Positions 1 through 8,340 of a stretch of DNA of 64,000 nt are shown here, in pieces. The stretch is from the NCBI RefSeq assembly GCF_964021845.1, contig NZ_CAXHZC010000001.1, positions 682,001-746,000 on the forward strand. The letters are read 5' to 3'. A program made the position numbers and the translations under genes. The notes under the pieces were generated by a model. It saw only the letters and a list, made by a program, of their open reading frames with translations, searched no databases and had not been told where the DNA came from. Positions within the stretch are counted from its first letter, which is position 1; every line of letters starts with the position of its first letter. This stretch comes from Arcticibacterium sp964021845. Lineage in GTDB: Bacteria > Bacteroidota > Bacteroidia > Cytophagales > Spirosomataceae.

Positions 1-73
1 TGATATGTTGGCATTGGATGCCCTAGATAAGGGCAAACGTTTTGGCCCAGACCCTGCAGATTTTAGTTTTTAA
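1..73 (+). CDS. 3' end of an unidentified upstream gene (partial)
   Basis: An open frame (codons from base 2) enters from the left edge and stops with TAA at 71-73, giving a 23-residue tail that ends ...PADFSF. The tail is too short to assign to a family. It lies 27 bases before the first pectate-lyase-like gene on the same strand, so it is probably the previous gene of the same operon. Reality of the frame is inferred from its position and codon use only. Confidence 0.5.
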   Translation, partial: DMLALDALDKGKRFGPDPADFSF

Positions 74-100
74 TTGAAGTGTTTGATTAACAATATGATA

Positions 101-1531
101 ATGAAAAAAATAATTTTAACGGTTTTAGCTTCAGTGGCTCTTTTTACGGTTGGTTGGTCGCAGCAGCTTGCCTTTCCTACGGCCGAAGGCTACGGAAAAT
201 TTACCAAAGGTGGGCGTGGAGGTGTTGTATTTGAAGTTACAAACCTAAACGATAGCGGCCCAGGAAGTTTAAGGGCGGCAGTAGAAGCCAAAGGACCTAG
301 AACTGTTGTGTTCCATGTTTCAGGAACAATTATACTTGAAAGTGACCTGCGTATTGAAAATCCATATATCACAATAGCAGGACAAACCGCACCTGGAGAT
401 GGTATTTGCCTTAGAAAATACCCGCTTATGATTAATGCGGATGAAGTGATTGTTCGCTATATCAGAGTAAGGTTTGGAGACGAAGCATTAAAAGATGCAG
501 ATGCGGTTTCGAGTAGGTATGTGAAGAACCTGATATTAGACCACGTTTCGGCCAGTTGGAGTATTGATGAAGTGATGTCTATATATCATGGTGAATACAC
601 AACTGTACAGTGGTGTATAATTTCTGAAAGCATGTTTGATTCTAATCATCCCACCAAAGGGAATCATGGATTTGGAGGAATTTGGGGTTCTAATTATAGC
701 ACCTATCACCATAACCTTATAGCAAATAACTCAAATCGAAACGTTCGTTTTGCTTCAGGTTGTGGTAATGTAGATTACCGAAACAACGTGATTTATAATT
801 GGGGTTTTGAGTCCACGTATGGTGCTGAATCAATGCAAAAAGGGAATAATAAATTCAATTTCGCTAACATAAATGTAGTTGCCAATTATTACAAACCTGG
901 GCCAGCTACTCAACCCGGCAGATTAACTTCTCAAATAGCAGCTCCTTGGTCACGCAACGGAAATAGCGATTATGGGAAATGGTATATCGCTGAAAATGAA
1001 ATGGTAGGGAGTAAGGAAGTAACCAACGACAATTGGAAAGGAGTAGCACCTGCATTAACCGCTATTGAAGGTGTGCAAGAAAGCAATCCTGAAAATTTCG
1101 CAGCGATTCCAGGCTTAAAACTAGATAAACCATGGGACGCCATGGCCATAAATCAACAAACTGCTAAAGACGCTTTTAATTCTGTGCTCGAAAAAGCGGG
1201 AGCTAATCTGCCAAAAAGAGATGCTGTTGATACCCGTATTATAAAGGAAACCCGAACAGGCATTGCAACTTTTGAGGGTGCTTCTTATGAGAAATTTTAT
1301 GAAGTAGCTGATAAATCAAAGAACTCTGGAATTATAGATTCTCAAAATGATGTAGGCGGCTGGCCAGAATTGAAAAGTGTACCTGCACCGCTGGATACAG
1401 ACCATGACGGCATGCCAGATGAGTGGGAAGAGCAAAATAAATTGAATAAAAACGACGCAAGAGATAGTAACAAAATAGGCTCAGATGGGTATACCATGCT
1501 TGAGAAATATTTAAACAACATTAAACAATGA
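101..1531 (+). CDS. Secreted pectate-lyase-like polysaccharide lyase (first of tandem pair)
   Basis: Predicted to cleave pectic polysaccharide by beta-elimination outside the cytoplasm. I chose the ATG at 101 because it gives a clean signal peptide (MKKIILTVLASVALF..., cleavage near residue 21); an upstream TTG at 74 would add nine residues before it. The parallel beta-helix part (about 23-400) has the segment LNDSGPGSLR (49-58), typical of this Bacteroidota pectate lyase group, and NRNVR (212-216) followed by YRNNVIYNWG, which fits the arginine-bearing strand of the PL1 fold. The C-terminus (432-476) has an acidic DTDHDGMPDEWE motif like thrombospondin type 3 or dockerin calcium sites. The stop overlaps the next start as ATGA, so the two are translationally coupled. 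Family is fairly sure; exact substrate (homogalacturonan or rhamnogalacturonan) is not. Confidence 0.85.
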   Translation: MKKIILTVLASVALFTVGWSQQLAFPTAEGYGKFTKGGRGGVVFEVTNLNDSGPGSLRAAVEAKGPRTVVFHVSGTIILESDLRIENPYITIAGQTAPGDGICLRKYPLMINADEVIVRYIRVRFGDEALKDADAVSSRYVKNLILDHVSASWSIDEVMSIYHGEYTTVQWCIISESMFDSNHPTKGNHGFGGIWGSNYSTYHHNLIANNSNRNVRFASGCGNVDYRNNVIYNWGFESTYGAESMQKGNNKFNFANINVVANYYKPGPATQPGRLTSQIAAPWSRNGNSDYGKWYIAENEMVGSKEVTNDNWKGVAPALTAIEGVQESNPENFAAIPGLKLDKPWDAMAINQQTAKDAFNSVLEKAGANLPKRDAVDTRIIKETRTGIATFEGASYEKFYEVADKSKNSGIIDSQNDVGGWPELKSVPAPLDTDHDGMPDEWEEQNKLNKNDARDSNKIGSDGYTMLEKYLNNIKQ

Positions 1532-2922
1532 AAAAGTATGTTTTAACCCTATTTGCATTGGCTCTAATGTTTAGCCTTGCAAGTGCTCAACAACTCGCTT
1601 TTCCTTCTGCTGAAGGATATGGGAAATTCTCAAAAGGTGGTAGAGGAGGAGATGTTTACGAAGTAACTAATTTGAATGACAGTGGGGAAGGGAGTTTAAG
1701 GCAAGCCGTAGAAGCAGAAGGAGCAAGAACGGTGGTTTTTAGAATCTCTGGAACCATTGAACTTGAATCTGCCTTGGTAATAAAAAATCCATACTTAACC
1801 ATAGCTGGTCAAACCGCTCCTGGCGATGGTATTTGTCTTAAAAAGAATCCATTGATTATAGCGGCAGACCATGTTATTCTGAGGTACTTAAGAGTAAGAC
1901 TAGGAAATGAATCTGGCGATGATGCGGATGCTATCTCAAGCAGATATGTGAAAAATTTAATACTCGACCATGTGTCGGCCAGCTGGAGTGTAGACGAAAC
2001 CATGTCAATTTACCATTGCGACAGTATTACCGTACAGTGGTGTATTATTTCTGAGAGTATGTATAACTCTAATCATATTAAAGGTTCTCATGGTTTTGGA
2101 GGAATTTGGGGTTCTAATTTTAGTAGCTATCATCACAATTTATTAGCTCATCATGGTAGTAGAAATCCAAGAATGGCGTCAGGGTCTGGCTATACAGATT
2201 ATAGAAATAATGTGGTGTATAACTGGGGCTATAACAGCTGTTATGGCGGAGAAAACCAACAAGCGGGCAATGATAAATTCAATTTTTCAAGATTCAATAT
2301 TGTAGCCAATTATTATAAACCAGGGCCAGCAACTAGTCCAGAAGAAACATCATCACGCTTAGTAAATCCGTCTTTTAGGAATTCTAAGGAGGATTTTGGA
2401 AAGTGGTATGTAGCAGACAATTTTATTGAAGGAAATGAAAAAGTCTCTGCCAATAATTGGGATGGGGGAGTGCAGCCATCTGGCGGAGTAGAAAACCTTC
2501 AATATGTGAAACTAGAGGAGCCTTGGAAAGCCATGCCCATTCGTGAGCAGTCGGCTGAAGCTGCCTATGTTTTAGTATTGCAGCAGGCGGGAGCCACTCT
2601 TCCTAAAAGAGACATTATAGATAGTAGAATTGTCAATGAAGTTAAAGGTGGCTTTGCCAGCTTCGAAGGAGCATCTTATAAAAAGAACAAGCAATTGAAG
2701 GATATGTCCGTCCATTCTGGAATAATAGATACACAGTTAGATGTTGGAGGCTGGCCTCTATTAAGATCTATAAACCCACCTACAGATACTGATCATGATG
2801 GAATGCCAGATGAGTGGGAATTGAAAAATAAACTAGATAAGAATGACCCTTCAGATAGAAACATGGTTTCTGCAGATGGTTATACCATGTTAGAAAAGTA
2901 TTTGCATAGCAGAGAAAATTGA
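1528..2922 (+). CDS. Secreted pectate-lyase-like polysaccharide lyase (second of tandem pair)
   Basis: A 464-residue paralogue of the preceding gene with the same layout: signal peptide (MKKYVLTLFALALMF..., cleavage near residue 21), beta-helix lyase domain, and the C-terminal DTDHDGMPDEWE calcium-type motif. Shared blocks include AEGYGKF, LNDSG.GSLR, TIAGQTAPGDGICL and LDHVSASWS. Here the arginine segment reads SRNPR, closer to the usual pectate lyase form than NRNVR in the first copy. The start ATG overlaps the upstream stop. The pair looks like a tandem duplication followed by divergence and probably differs in substrate detail or bond position. It is followed after 23 bases by a DUF1593 gene in the same transcription unit. 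Confidence 0.85.
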   Translation: MKKYVLTLFALALMFSLASAQQLAFPSAEGYGKFSKGGRGGDVYEVTNLNDSGEGSLRQAVEAEGARTVVFRISGTIELESALVIKNPYLTIAGQTAPGDGICLKKNPLIIAADHVILRYLRVRLGNESGDDADAISSRYVKNLILDHVSASWSVDETMSIYHCDSITVQWCIISESMYNSNHIKGSHGFGGIWGSNFSSYHHNLLAHHGSRNPRMASGSGYTDYRNNVVYNWGYNSCYGGENQQAGNDKFNFSRFNIVANYYKPGPATSPEETSSRLVNPSFRNSKEDFGKWYVADNFIEGNEKVSANNWDGGVQPSGGVENLQYVKLEEPWKAMPIREQSAEAAYVLVLQQAGATLPKRDIIDSRIVNEVKGGFASFEGASYKKNKQLKDMSVHSGIIDTQLDVGGWPLLRSINPPTDTDHDGMPDEWELKNKLDKNDPSDRNMVSADGYTMLEKYLHSREN

Positions 2923-2945
2923 GTTTTACTAAATTGAAATAATAA

Positions 2946-4388
2946 ATGAAAAATAGTTTTTTATCAAAAAAGAAAAGAGCATGGGTCTCCATATTTGCTT
3001 TAGCCATATTCGTATCAAATATGAGCTTGTATGCCCAAGAAAAGCCAAGGCTATTTGTTCTTACAGATATTGGCGGCGACCCAGATGACCAAATGTCAAT
3101 GGTGAGGTTATTGACTTATTCTAACCAGATAGATATAGAAGGATTGGTGGCTACCGAAGTTAAAGATGCGGTAAACCCAGACAGAATTTATCAAATAGTA
3201 GATGCATACGGCGAAGTCAGAGAAAACCTTGAACTACATGAGCCAGGTTTCCCCAAAGCAGAATATTTGAAGAAAACTATCTCAAAAAGCATTCCAATAG
3301 GAGGAATGGCGGGAGTAGGCGAAGGTAAGGATTCGGAAGGGTCAGAGCTTTTAATAAAAGCCGTTGATAAAATAGATGCAAGACCCTTATGGGTAAATGT
3401 GTGGGGCGGGCCAAGTGTGCTAGCACAGGCATTATATAAGGTGAAAGCTACTCGGTCAAAAAGTGAATTAGCAAAGTTCGTTGCCAAAATAAGGGTATAT
3501 GCCATATCAGACCAAGACGATAGCGGACCATGGATTCGTACCGAATTTCCAGAGCTTTTTTATATTGTTACACCGGGTGCAAATGCCGGCGGTGGCTTTC
3601 ACCACGGCACTTGGATAGGTATAGGTGGCGATAAGTTTCACGGTCGTTTTGGTGGAGCAGATTTTGAGTTGGTTACCAATGAATGGTTAGAGCGTAATAT
3701 TCGTGAAAAAGGACCACTTGGGAAGATGTACCCACATTGGGAATTCATGATGGAAGGTGACACACCTGCGTTTTTATTTTTGGTAAATAATGGACTAAAT
3801 AGCCCTGGAAATCCAAATTGGGGCGGATGGGGTGGTCGTTATGAATACTATTTGCCCAAAACAGAAAAGTGGTTTTATCAACCAGAAACACATCCAATCT
3901 GGACCAACGCAGATGATGAAGTCTTAGGAAATGATGGGCAATGGCATGAAACCAATCAAGCAACAATCTGGCGATGGAGAGAAGCCTATCAGAATGATTT
4001 TGCCGCTCGTATGGATTGGACTATTAAATCATATGATAAAGCGAATCATCCGCCAGTCGTGAAATTGGAAACGCCTACTTACATCAAAGCCAAAAAAGGC
4101 GAACGAGTAGATTTGAGTGCGGTGGGTACTACAGACCCCGATGGCGATTTACTTTCTTATGAGTGGTTTTGTTATGAGGAGCCAGGAACCCGTGGTATGT
4201 CAAATTCGCGTTCAGGCGTAAAGCATGATATCATTGGTTTTGATAAACAGAAAGCATGGCTTCATGTTAAAAATAGCCGTGTGATGCCTCCTGGTACAGG
4301 TACTATGCATATTATTCTTGCTGTTACTGATAATGGTTCGCCTCGTCTTACACGCTATGAACGGGTTATTATTGATGTAATTGAATGA
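2946..4388 (+). CDS. Secreted DUF1593 / Sde182 nucleoside-hydrolase-like protein, copy 1
   Basis: A 480-residue exported protein with a signal peptide ending near residue 30 (SLYA). The N-terminal domain (about 34-310) is the nucleoside-hydrolase-like fold of DUF1593. It carries an aspartate cluster TDIGGDPDDQ (40-49) resembling the calcium/ribose site DxDxGxDD of nucleoside hydrolases, then WGGP (153-156), SDQDDSG (188-194), EGDTPAF (270-276) and GGWGGRY (293-299). The C-terminal part (about 370-480) is the Sde0182-type beta-sandwich, with TDPDGD and a final strand ending RYERVIIDVIE. Family members have been described as cellulose-binding; enzymatic activity is inferred from the fold. It closes the pectate lyase operon, before a clear terminator. 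Two paralogues are at 11741 and 23133. Confidence 0.85.
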   Translation: MKNSFLSKKKRAWVSIFALAIFVSNMSLYAQEKPRLFVLTDIGGDPDDQMSMVRLLTYSNQIDIEGLVATEVKDAVNPDRIYQIVDAYGEVRENLELHEPGFPKAEYLKKTISKSIPIGGMAGVGEGKDSEGSELLIKAVDKIDARPLWVNVWGGPSVLAQALYKVKATRSKSELAKFVAKIRVYAISDQDDSGPWIRTEFPELFYIVTPGANAGGGFHHGTWIGIGGDKFHGRFGGADFELVTNEWLERNIREKGPLGKMYPHWEFMMEGDTPAFLFLVNNGLNSPGNPNWGGWGGRYEYYLPKTEKWFYQPETHPIWTNADDEVLGNDGQWHETNQATIWRWREAYQNDFAARMDWTIKSYDKANHPPVVKLETPTYIKAKKGERVDLSAVGTTDPDGDLLSYEWFCYEEPGTRGMSNSRSGVKHDIIGFDKQKAWLHVKNSRVMPPGTGTMHIILAVTDNGSPRLTRYERVIIDVIE

Positions 4389-4394
4389 AAAAAC

Positions 4395-4425
4395 AAAGAG
4401 GCTGTTCTTTAGAGGTAGCCTCTTT
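4395..4425 (+). terminator. Rho-independent-type terminator after DUF1593 copy 1
   Basis: Inverted repeat AAAGAGGCT / AGCCTCTTT, nine perfect pairs around a 13-base loop, seven bases after the stop codon. It ends the lyase-DUF1593 transcription unit. Confidence 0.75.
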
Positions 4426-4730
4426 AGTATGGTGTTTCTAGTGTTACTTTTTTATCGTTTGATTCATCAAGAAATCCTAACTTTAATTGATTTCAAGGCC
4501 TGAGAGTCAATAATGCTAAATGTTTTTAGGTGATGTGTATGGCGTTCTTACACATTCTACTGAAAGGTTGAAATAAAAATATATCTTCATATAACTCAAT
4601 ATTGTGGATAGTTAAGTGACCAAATTTATATCAATTATGCTTCGCTAAATTACTTTTAAATTCTACCAGATAAGGGCTACTTGCCTAAGTTGAAAGTCAA
4701 GGTCAATACACTATAATATTAATTAATTGT

Positions 4731-4754
4731 GCTAATTCTAAATTTAGGATTAGC
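4731..4754. promoter_or_regulatory. 24-base near-perfect palindrome
   Basis: GCTAATTCTAAA / TTTAGGATTAGC differs from a perfect dyad at one position. There is no loop, which suits a dimeric DNA-binding protein better than a terminator. The same 12-mer GCTAATTCTAAA recurs at 13354-13365 in the leader of the second susC. The function is inferred. Confidence 0.35.
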
Positions 4755-4930
4755 TAAGGACTTACGCCTTTTTTTAAAGCGTTAAAGCTAAAACCTCTTA
4801 CCTCACATTCAGGTGTTCGTGATAGATTATTTTGGTCTCGTTAAAGGCTGATATGTTTTCTCTTTCATTTAATGATATTTTGACAAAAAGAGCGGTTTAT
4901 AAAATAAATAGATAATTATAATAAATATAG

Positions 4931-4962
4931 AAATGCTTTCGGGAACGTTTCCGAAAGCATTT
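4931..4962. promoter_or_regulatory. 32-base palindrome, possible LacI-type operator or leader hairpin
   Basis: Arms AAATGCTTTCGG and CCGAAAGCATTT pair perfectly over 12 bases. The 8-base centre GAACGTTT continues the symmetry apart from its outer pair. The core GGGAACGTTTCC resembles the AACGTT-centred operators of LacI-family repressors. It lies about 175 bases before the first susC start, so it could be an operator, or an RNA hairpin in a leader or terminator position. Confidence 0.45.
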
Positions 4963-5137
4963 GTGGGGTAAAAGAAAAAAAAAGAAACAAATATTCGTGG
5001 TTTACAATTGTATTTTAAGGTTTAAGAATATAGATTTAGTCTTTATTGTACACTTTTCTATTGAAAAAATCACATTTATTTAAGAAGAGAAAACGATACT
5101 AACCGTTCATTTTTTTAACCTTTTTAAAACTATTTTT

Positions 5138-8100
5138 ATGACTAAATATTTACAAAACTATTCTCAGCGAATAGGTAAATTATCTAAACTGAGATGGTTT
5201 ATCTTTATTTTTCTGACTTCATTTTTTTACTCGAACAATTCCCTCGCACAGTCGAGTGTATCTGGGAAAATTATGATGGCGAATGGCGATGGGCTACCAG
5301 GGGCTTCTGTGGTAGTAGAGGGTACTTCAAGTGGTACTACTTCGGATGAAAATGGGAATTTTAGTTTGAACTTGCCAAGAAATGCTTCGAACTTGATTTT
5401 CAGTTTTATTGGTTACGTAAATCAAACAATTCCAATAAATGGTAAATCTGTTTTTAATGTAACCCTAACCGAAGATGATTCTCAGTTAGAGGAGGTTATC
5501 GTTGTAGGTTATGGTACTCAAAGAAAGAGCGACTTAACGGGTTCGGTTTCTTCTGTATCAGCGGAAGAACTTACCGCATCACCTATTACCTCTATGGAGC
5601 AAGGGCTTCAGGGTAGAGTGGCAGGTGTTAATATAACTAGTAACTCAGGTGCTCCGGGCGGAGGGGTAAGTGTTAAAATTAGAGGTACTACTTCTATTTT
5701 GAACGGAAACGAGCCTTTATACGTAATTGATGGATTTCCTATAACGGGTCAGTCACAGTTCAGTACAAATGCTGGGCGTGGTTATGACAACAGTACAGGG
5801 ACTGATTATACAGTGAACCAAAATCCTTTAGCCTCACTAAATCCTTCAGATATTGAATCAATTGAAGTTTTAAAAGATGCTTCAGCTGCCGCAATTTATG
5901 GGGTTAGAGGAGCAAACGGGGTAATATTAATTACTACAAAGAGAGGTAAGTCTGGGAAAGCAGCTATTTCCTATAATGGTTATACTGGTACGCAGTCACT
6001 TTCCGATAAAATAGAAATGATGGGTTCTGAAGATTATCAAAAAATATATAATGATGCTGCCGCAAACAGTCCAATACCCGACCCCGTTGTATTTTCAAAT
6101 GCTCCTGAGAATGATATAGATTGGCAAAATTTAATTTTCAGAAAAGCTATAATTCAAAACCACCAATTAAGTGTAAGTGGCGGTTCAGATAAAACTAAGT
6201 ATAGTGTTTCTGGAAGCTATTTTAATCAAAATGGTATTATCAAAGGTTCTGATTTCTCAAGATATTCTCTTAGAGCTAATACAGATATAAGTGCATCGGA
6301 TAAATTAAAAATTGGAACATCAATTAATATATCAAGATCTATAAATAATGCGGCGGAAACAGAAGGTGAGGCTACAAACAGTATAACGGCCACCGCCTTA
6401 CAAATGTCTCCTATCTTGTCTATCTATCAGCCTGATGGAACCTATTCTAGTAATAGATTTTTGCCAGCAGCAGTACCAGATGCTCAAGGTTCTAGGAATC
6501 CTGTTGCTTTTATTAATGAATTTTCTGACCAAAGTGTAAATACTAGAGTTTTAGGCTCATTGTTTGGCGAGTACGCCATCATGGAGAATTTGAAATTAAA
6601 AGTGAGTGTGGGTGCAGATTTAGAAAATAGAAACAGACACGTTTATAGAACTTCTTTGTTTGATAATATAAACCCGCTGAACTCTGCAGATGTAAGTTCT
6701 GTAGACAGAACTTCTTTGCTAAATGAAAATACACTGAACTATAATAAAAGCTTCGGTAAGCACGGACTACAGGTTTTAGCTGGTTATACCATTCAAAAGG
6801 AAACTGAAGAGTATAGGTCAATAGGTGGTCGTGGATTTGCAACAGACATTACGGGAGCCTATGATTTAGGAGCTGGCTCTGTTACTCCATCTGTAAATTC
6901 ACTTTATGCTGATTTTAGTATTCTCTCAACCTTAGGAAGAGTTAACTATAACTATGATGATAGGTTCTTACTAACGGTTACAGGACGTAGAGACGGTTCT
7001 TCTAAATTTGCAGAGGGTAATAAATATGCGTTTTTCCCTTCTTTAGGTGGTGCATGGAGAATTTCAAACGAAAGCTTTATGCAGGGGTCTAGCTTATTTT
7101 CAAATTTAAAATTAAGAGCAGGCTGGGGACAAGTGGGTAACCAAGAATTGCCAACATACAGGTCTTTAGCCTTGTTACAATCAGATCCTTATAACTTTGG
7201 GAATGGAACTATAGTAAATGGTTTTTCTCCATTGCGTGTGGCTGTGCCAGGTTTAACATGGGAAATAACAAGCCAAACAAATGTTGGATTAGATGCTTCT
7301 ATTTTACAGGGTAGGTTTAACGCAACGCTTGATTATTATGTAAAGAAAACCAAAGACTTATTGCTTGAAGTGAATTTACCAGAGACTTCTGGTATTCTTG
7401 ACCCTTCCGTTCAAAACTTAGGTGAAATGGAAAATGTTGGTTGGGAACTAGCCATGGACGGTACATTAATAAGAGCTGATGATTTCAGATGGAAACTCGG
7501 TTTCAATGTTTCACATAATAAAAACACAATTACCTCATTAGGCAAGCCGTCTGAGGTGGGTACTGGAGACCAATCGTATGAAATTGCTCAGCCTACTTTT
7601 GCTGGGTCTACTCCAAGGTCTTATGTTACTGTAGGACAGTCTGTTGGAGTGTTTTATGGTTACAAAACCGATGGTCTTTATAGAAGTCAAGCAGAGGCTG
7701 ATGCTGGTCAAGAGATACAACCTGGTGTTTTGCCAGGAATGATTAGGTATGTAGATGTCAATGGAGACGGAGTGCTTAACAGTTCTGATAGAACTGTAAT
7801 TGGTAACCCTCATCCTGATTTTATATATGGTATGAATACCAGTTTTGATTATAAAAACTTTCAATTAAGGTTATTTGCTCAAGGTCAGAAAGGTGGTGAA
7901 GTTTATAATTCAATGAGAAGGTTTAATTCAACAGTAACAAGAGGGCAAAATGTTATGGCTGAAGTAGCAGATTATTGGTCTCCACAAAATACGGATGCTG
8001 TTTGGCCTACACCAATACAAACATCTCCTACAGTGGGAGGAACTGGAAATATGGGTGATTCGGACTTTTTTATAGAAGATGCTAGCTATTTGAGAATGAA

Positions 8101-8317
8101 GGAAATAACCTTGACTTATAACTTTCCAGCAAACTTTTTGGGCAAATTAGGAGGGTCTATTTATGTAACTGGACAAAATATGTTTACGCTAACTAACTAT
8201 TCAGGTTACAATCCCGACACAAATGGTAGATCTAATGTAAGAGGTTCATTTGGTTGGGATATTAGCACTTATCCTTTAGCTAAGACTACTTTAATTGGTT
8301 TGAAATTAGACTTCTAA
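5138..8317 (+). CDS. SusC/RagA-type TonB-dependent outer-membrane receptor (1)
   Basis: A 1,059-residue outer-membrane transporter expected to import an oligosaccharide using TonB energy. The long N-terminal signal (hydrophobic stretch about 20-36, cleavage near ...NSLAQ, residue 38) is followed by a carboxypeptidase-regulatory-like beta-sandwich (GLPGASVVVEGTSSGTT). Next come the SusC signature with EEVIVVGYGTQ, the plug domain with YVIDGFPI, and the beta-barrel ending in ...LIGLKLDF, with the usual terminal aromatic residue. It is followed after 23 bases by its SusD partner. The second susC at 13660 shares the architecture but is clearly divergent, so each pair probably takes a different glycan fragment. 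Confidence 0.93.
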   Translation: MTKYLQNYSQRIGKLSKLRWFIFIFLTSFFYSNNSLAQSSVSGKIMMANGDGLPGASVVVEGTSSGTTSDENGNFSLNLPRNASNLIFSFIGYVNQTIPINGKSVFNVTLTEDDSQLEEVIVVGYGTQRKSDLTGSVSSVSAEELTASPITSMEQGLQGRVAGVNITSNSGAPGGGVSVKIRGTTSILNGNEPLYVIDGFPITGQSQFSTNAGRGYDNSTGTDYTVNQNPLASLNPSDIESIEVLKDASAAAIYGVRGANGVILITTKRGKSGKAAISYNGYTGTQSLSDKIEMMGSEDYQKIYNDAAANSPIPDPVVFSNAPENDIDWQNLIFRKAIIQNHQLSVSGGSDKTKYSVSGSYFNQNGIIKGSDFSRYSLRANTDISASDKLKIGTSINISRSINNAAETEGEATNSITATALQMSPILSIYQPDGTYSSNRFLPAAVPDAQGSRNPVAFINEFSDQSVNTRVLGSLFGEYAIMENLKLKVSVGADLENRNRHVYRTSLFDNINPLNSADVSSVDRTSLLNENTLNYNKSFGKHGLQVLAGYTIQKETEEYRSIGGRGFATDITGAYDLGAGSVTPSVNSLYADFSILSTLGRVNYNYDDRFLLTVTGRRDGSSKFAEGNKYAFFPSLGGAWRISNESFMQGSSLFSNLKLRAGWGQVGNQELPTYRSLALLQSDPYNFGNGTIVNGFSPLRVAVPGLTWEITSQTNVGLDASILQGRFNATLDYYVKKTKDLLLEVNLPETSGILDPSVQNLGEMENVGWELAMDGTLIRADDFRWKLGFNVSHNKNTITSLGKPSEVGTGDQSYEIAQPTFAGSTPRSYVTVGQSVGVFYGYKTDGLYRSQAEADAGQEIQPGVLPGMIRYVDVNGDGVLNSSDRTVIGNPHPDFIYGMNTSFDYKNFQLRLFAQGQKGGEVYNSMRRFNSTVTRGQNVMAEVADYWSPQNTDAVWPTPIQTSPTVGGTGNMGDSDFFIEDASYLRMKEITLTYNFPANFLGKLGGSIYVTGQNMFTLTNYSGYNPDTNGRSNVRGSFGWDISTYPLAKTTLIGLKLDF

Positions 8318-8340
8318 TTCGAAAAATAATAATACGAGAT

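Larger units (their letters stand above)
4389..5137. other. 749-base intergenic region upstream of first susC
   Basis: No convincing coding frame is present. It holds the terminator at its left end, an almost perfect 24-base palindrome at 4731-4754, and a 32-base palindrome at 4931-4962. The rest is AT-rich sequence that probably holds the susC promoter and a long leader. I could not place a clear TAnnTTTG box close to the susC start. Confidence 0.6.

Noticed and set aside
101..2922. Tandem lyases read as a recent repeat or assembly duplication
   Set aside because: The copies are clearly diverged through their length, so this is an old gene duplication.
4389..5137. Small RNA or riboswitch in the long susC leader
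   Set aside because: Palindromes are present, but no known riboswitch core or conserved RNA motif could be recognised by eye.
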